Source of the DNA: Corynebacterium hylobatis | GTDB taxonomy: Bacteria > Actinomycetota > Actinomycetes > Mycobacteriales > Mycobacteriaceae | DNA length: 64,000 nt | Reading direction: 5' to 3' | Assembly (NCBI RefSeq): GCF_003955685.1 | Contig: NZ_RXHJ01000007.1 | Coordinates: 1-64,000 of the forward strand | In this document: positions 61,679-64,000 of the stretch, piece after piece | How the letters are laid out: every line of letters begins with the position of its first letter | Position numbering within the stretch: the first letter of the stretch is position 1 | Position numbers and translations under genes: made by a program | The notes under the pieces: model-generated | What the model saw: the letters and a program-made list of their open reading frames with translations, nothing else | What the model was told of the DNA's origin: nothing | The model's database searches: none

Positions 61679-61712
61679 GAAACGGCGCCCCCTTATCCAG
61701 GGGCGCCGTTTC
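61679..61712. terminator. Bidirectional terminator
   Basis: GAAACGGCGCCCC (61679-61691) and GGGGCGCCGTTTC (61700-61712) form a perfect 13-bp stem with an 8-base loop between the convergent FAD reductase and flavoprotein genes. The A/T ends of both arms give short U-tracts either way. Confidence 0.8.
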
Positions 61713-61720
61713 CATCAGAA

Positions 61721-63448
61721 TTAACCTGCCCGGGAGGCAGAACGCTGCTTCAACCGGGCGATGTCGCGGCCCATGCGGTAGCCGAAGATCAGTGCGGGAC
61801 CGATGTGGGAACCGTAACCGGGATAACCACCCCCGAAAACGGAGACAGCTGCTGAACCCACTGCGAACAGTCCCGGGATGACCTGGCCGTCATCGTCGAT
61901 GACCGCCGAGTGACCATCCACGTCGATGCCGGCGAAGGAACCGAGATCCCCCATCCGGATCTTCACCGCGTAGTACGGGGCCTTCTCCAGGGTCGCCAGA
62001 TTCGGGTTCGGCTTATGAGTCGGGTCTCCCCGGAAGTGGTTGTAGGCGGTGGAACCCCGGCCAAAGTCCTCGTCCACACCACTACGGGCGAAACCGTTGA
62101 AACGGGTGACGGTCTCCTCCAGGGTGACAGGATCTGCACCGATCTTCCCGGCCAGTTCGGCGAGCGTGTCGGCCTTGATGAGGAAACCGATGTCGTGGAA
62201 GTACTTCCGCGGGATGGGCCAGGGCTTGGCGTAGCCGATGCCGTAGGTGTGCATGCAGGCGGCATCCGCGATGATCCACGCGTAGGTGTCGTCGTGGTCC
62301 TTGTCATGTTCGAGCAGCTGACGGCCGAAGTCGTGATAGCTCAGGGCCTCATTGCCGAAGCGTCGCCCGGTGCGGTCCACGGTGATCATCCCGGGCAGGC
62401 CGATCTGCCGCAGGTGGGGGAACAGTCGTTGGCGGCCGTCGCGGAGCTGTCTGAACTCGGTGACCGGTGCCCAGGAACCCGGGGTGAACACGGCGTCGCT
62501 GATACGACCGCCAGCGGTGATGGCCATCTCCGCGCTGGAGCCGTTATGGCCGATGGTGGGGGTGATGTGGTTGTCACCGGTCACATCGTGCGGGAAGTGC
62601 TTTCTGCGCAGGGTGGTGTTGCCGGTGAAACCGCCGCCGGCGAGCACCACACCGAGGCGGGCGTGGACAGTGCCGGAGTGCACACCGCCGAGGACCGCCC
62701 CGGTGATGGCTCCTGTGTCATCCTGTTCCAGGGCCTCCACGGGGGTGGCGGTCCAGACGGTGACACCGGCATCAAGTGCCGAGCGAACCATGCGGGTGAT
62801 CAGGGCGGAGCCGTTGGTGCGTTTGAGGGGCTGACGGTGGACGAGGGCATCGAACCAGGTGCGGGTGAGTTTGCCGGCCACGTAGCAGAAGGCGCGGAGA
62901 GAGCGGTTGGCCTGGACGACCTTGTTGAGGTCCGGGCCGACCTGAGGCATGTACCCGAAGACGGTGTAGGAACTCAGGTAGGGCTGGAGTTCGTGCCTGC
63001 GCTCGCCGAGCATGCGGGCATCGGCGTCGTCAGGGAGGATGGCGCGCCCGCCGATCCTCGCCCCGGGCAGGTCCATCTGGTAGTCGGGGGCTTTGTCGGG
63101 GTAGACGAAGTTGACCTCGGTGTTGTCCTCGAAGAAGGTGATGGCCTCCGCGACGGTGTCAAGGAAGGCCGTCACGCCGGCCTCGTTGTAGGTGTCCGGT
63201 GCCAGGGCCTTGAGGTAGGTCTCGACTTCCTCGCGGGTGTCACCGGTGGCGGCTGCGCCTTTCGGGTTTCCGGGCACCCAGGCCCAGCCGGCGGAGATGG
63301 CGGCGGTACCACCGAAGTGGGCCTCCTGTTCTGCGACGATGACGTCAAGTCCCTGGTGTGCGGCTGCGAGAGCGGTGGCCAGGCCCGCGACACCGGAACC
63401 GACGACGAGGACATCGCAGGTGCGGCCAGAGTTGATGCTGGAGGTCAT
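61721..63448 (-). CDS. FAD-dependent dehydrogenase, 3-ketosteroid-delta1-dehydrogenase-like
   Basis: A 575-aa flavoprotein of the succinate dehydrogenase/KstD family. The FAD motif is DVLVVGSGVAGLATALAAAHQGLDVIVAEQ, followed by FGGTAAISAGWAWVPGN, typical of KstD. The C-terminal FAD loop is GLFAVGSAAVSVFGGGYPGYGSHIGPALIFGYRMG. Such enzymes dehydrogenate steroids or other ketones, or act as fumarate reductase-like enzymes; the substrate is not shown. It lies 71 bases after an MFS gene on the same strand, so uptake and oxidation of one compound is a reasonable idea. Confidence 0.85.
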   Translation of the reverse strand: MTSSINSGRTCDVLVVGSGVAGLATALAAAHQGLDVIVAEQEAHFGGTAAISAGWAWVPGNPKGAAATGDTREEVETYLKALAPDTYNEAGVTAFLDTVAEAITFFEDNTEVNFVYPDKAPDYQMDLPGARIGGRAILPDDADARMLGERRHELQPYLSSYTVFGYMPQVGPDLNKVVQANRSLRAFCYVAGKLTRTWFDALVHRQPLKRTNGSALITRMVRSALDAGVTVWTATPVEALEQDDTGAITGAVLGGVHSGTVHARLGVVLAGGGFTGNTTLRRKHFPHDVTGDNHITPTIGHNGSSAEMAITAGGRISDAVFTPGSWAPVTEFRQLRDGRQRLFPHLRQIGLPGMITVDRTGRRFGNEALSYHDFGRQLLEHDKDHDDTYAWIIADAACMHTYGIGYAKPWPIPRKYFHDIGFLIKADTLAELAGKIGADPVTLEETVTRFNGFARSGVDEDFGRGSTAYNHFRGDPTHKPNPNLATLEKAPYYAVKIRMGDLGSFAGIDVDGHSAVIDDDGQVIPGLFAVGSAAVSVFGGGYPGYGSHIGPALIFGYRMGRDIARLKQRSASRAG

Positions 63449-63519
63449 GGAACTTAATTCCTTTGCTGATTCAGAGATTTCTGGGTGGAGAGGAGAGGTG
63501 GTTATCGAAATCGAACGCC

Positions 63520-64000
63520 TTAAAGAGGACTCAGGACAGGGCTCTGCGTCTTGGGGCTACCGGATGACTTCTGGTGAGTTTCCACGGACTCTTCCGTTTC
63601 CCAGCTGGCGGTGGCGCGGAGGTAAGGCTCGCCGAGACGGGTGATCGGGATGAAGGCGGTTTCGCGGGAGCTGAGAGCTGCACCGGCGGCAAGGATTACA
63701 CAGACGAGGCCGAAAACAGCCACAGGTACCCAGCCGAAGGTTCCGTCTGTGAGAAGCAGACCACCGATCATCGGGCCAAAGCCGGCGACAACCAGGCCCA
63801 GTTGATTTCCCATGGCCATGCCTGTGTAACGGACCGGCGTGGCGAAGAGCTCTGCGAAGTAGGAGGGCCAGATGCCGTTGAAACCGGAGTAGAAGACGGT
63901 CATGAACAGCAGGCTTGCGCCGAAGACCAACCAGATATTGCCTGTTCCCAGGGCCAGGAAGTAGAGGAAGATCGAGACACCGCAGCCGGCCATGGAGGTC
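63520..64000 (-). CDS. MFS transporter of the metabolite:H+ symporter type, truncated by the window end
   Basis: The C-terminal ~160 residues of a major facilitator; the 5' part lies past the window end. It contains four helices and the MHS-type stretch SGFNGIWPSYFAELFATPVRYTGMAMGNQLG, which is diagnostic for shikimate/proline/citrate-type H+ symporters. The cytoplasmic tail has no known motif. An in-frame ATG at 63993 is internal. With the downstream KstD-like gene it probably forms a catabolic operon. Confidence 0.85.
   Translation of the reverse strand, partial: TSMAGCGVSIFLYFLALGTGNIWLVFGASLLFMTVFYSGFNGIWPSYFAELFATPVRYTGMAMGNQLGLVVAGFGPMIGGLLLTDGTFGWVPVAVFGLVCVILAAGAALSSRETAFIPITRLGEPYLRATASWETEESVETHQKSSGSPKTQSPVLSPL

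Overview
The window is a high-GC actinobacterial chromosome segment, almost certainly Corynebacterium. The evidence is gene content and order: the gene order from a TPR protein through a glycerol-3-phosphate phosphatase-like protein, TlyA, NAD kinase, RecN, SteA, SteB, PyrG, Nudix, XerD, ParA-like PldP, ScpA/ScpB, RluB, Cmk and Der matches the mycobacterial Rv1691-Rv1713 block. It also carries OdhI/FtsR/DUF151/MerR, SecA2, and an Ndh-UfaA pair. Many start codons lie 6-8 bases after a TANNNT -10 element, so leaderless mRNAs are common, as expected for this genus.

Layout. Base 1 is inside the 3' end of a 5S rRNA, followed by a strong terminator. From 0.1 to 21.8 kb runs the conserved plus-strand housekeeping block: nucleotide and NAD metabolism, DNA repair, cell separation, chromosome segregation/condensin, rRNA modification and ribosome assembly. 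It is interrupted by a convergent ABC-F ribosome-protection-type ATPase with a hexapeptide leader, and by a biotin gene (bioD) plus an acetyltransferase placed between scpA and scpB. From 21.8 to 30.6 kb there is a methyltransferase, an asymmetric heterodimeric ABC exporter, a lipoprotein esterase, a lipid kinase-like protein and a three-gene ABC importer (TrpXYZ type). From 30.6 to 33.5 kb on the minus strand come a protoglobin, a thioredoxin-like protein, tRNA-Pro(GGG), a YchJ protein and a hydrolase-OsmC fusion.

From 33.6 to 38.5 kb (plus) are SecA2 and the OdhI-FtsR-DUF151-MerR cluster, which links 2-oxoglutarate control and cell-division transcription. From 38.8 to 48.4 kb are a flavin monooxygenase, a 115-bp palindrome, a vWA protein, a tandem pair of CNNM/CBS transporters, a DEAD-box helicase, a DUF2335 locus and gnd. 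From 48.9 to 50.2 kb is a short accessory patch with a decayed gene and an XRE regulator. From 50.2 to 59.8 kb come a sodium:solute symporter with a 44-aa partner and an unusual structured leader, CorA, a methyltransferase, an epimerase, a TPP-riboswitch-controlled ThiD-TenA fusion, type II NADH dehydrogenase and a CFA-synthase homologue. The end holds a broken VOC gene, a FAD reductase, a 3-ketosteroid-dehydrogenase-like flavoprotein and a truncated MFS transporter.

Most distinctive points: the MHLYFL leader and attenuator-like hairpin before the ABC-F gene; two BioQ-like operators before a 39-codon ORF coupled to bioD; interleaved perfect inverted repeats before the symporter; the large palindrome at 39.7 kb; complementary ATP-site degeneration in the ABC exporter; and overlapping-frame or decayed genes at 46.6 and 49.1 kb. 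No CRISPR array, complete insertion sequence or prophage was seen. All functional statements rest on sequence reading alone; no database search was run.
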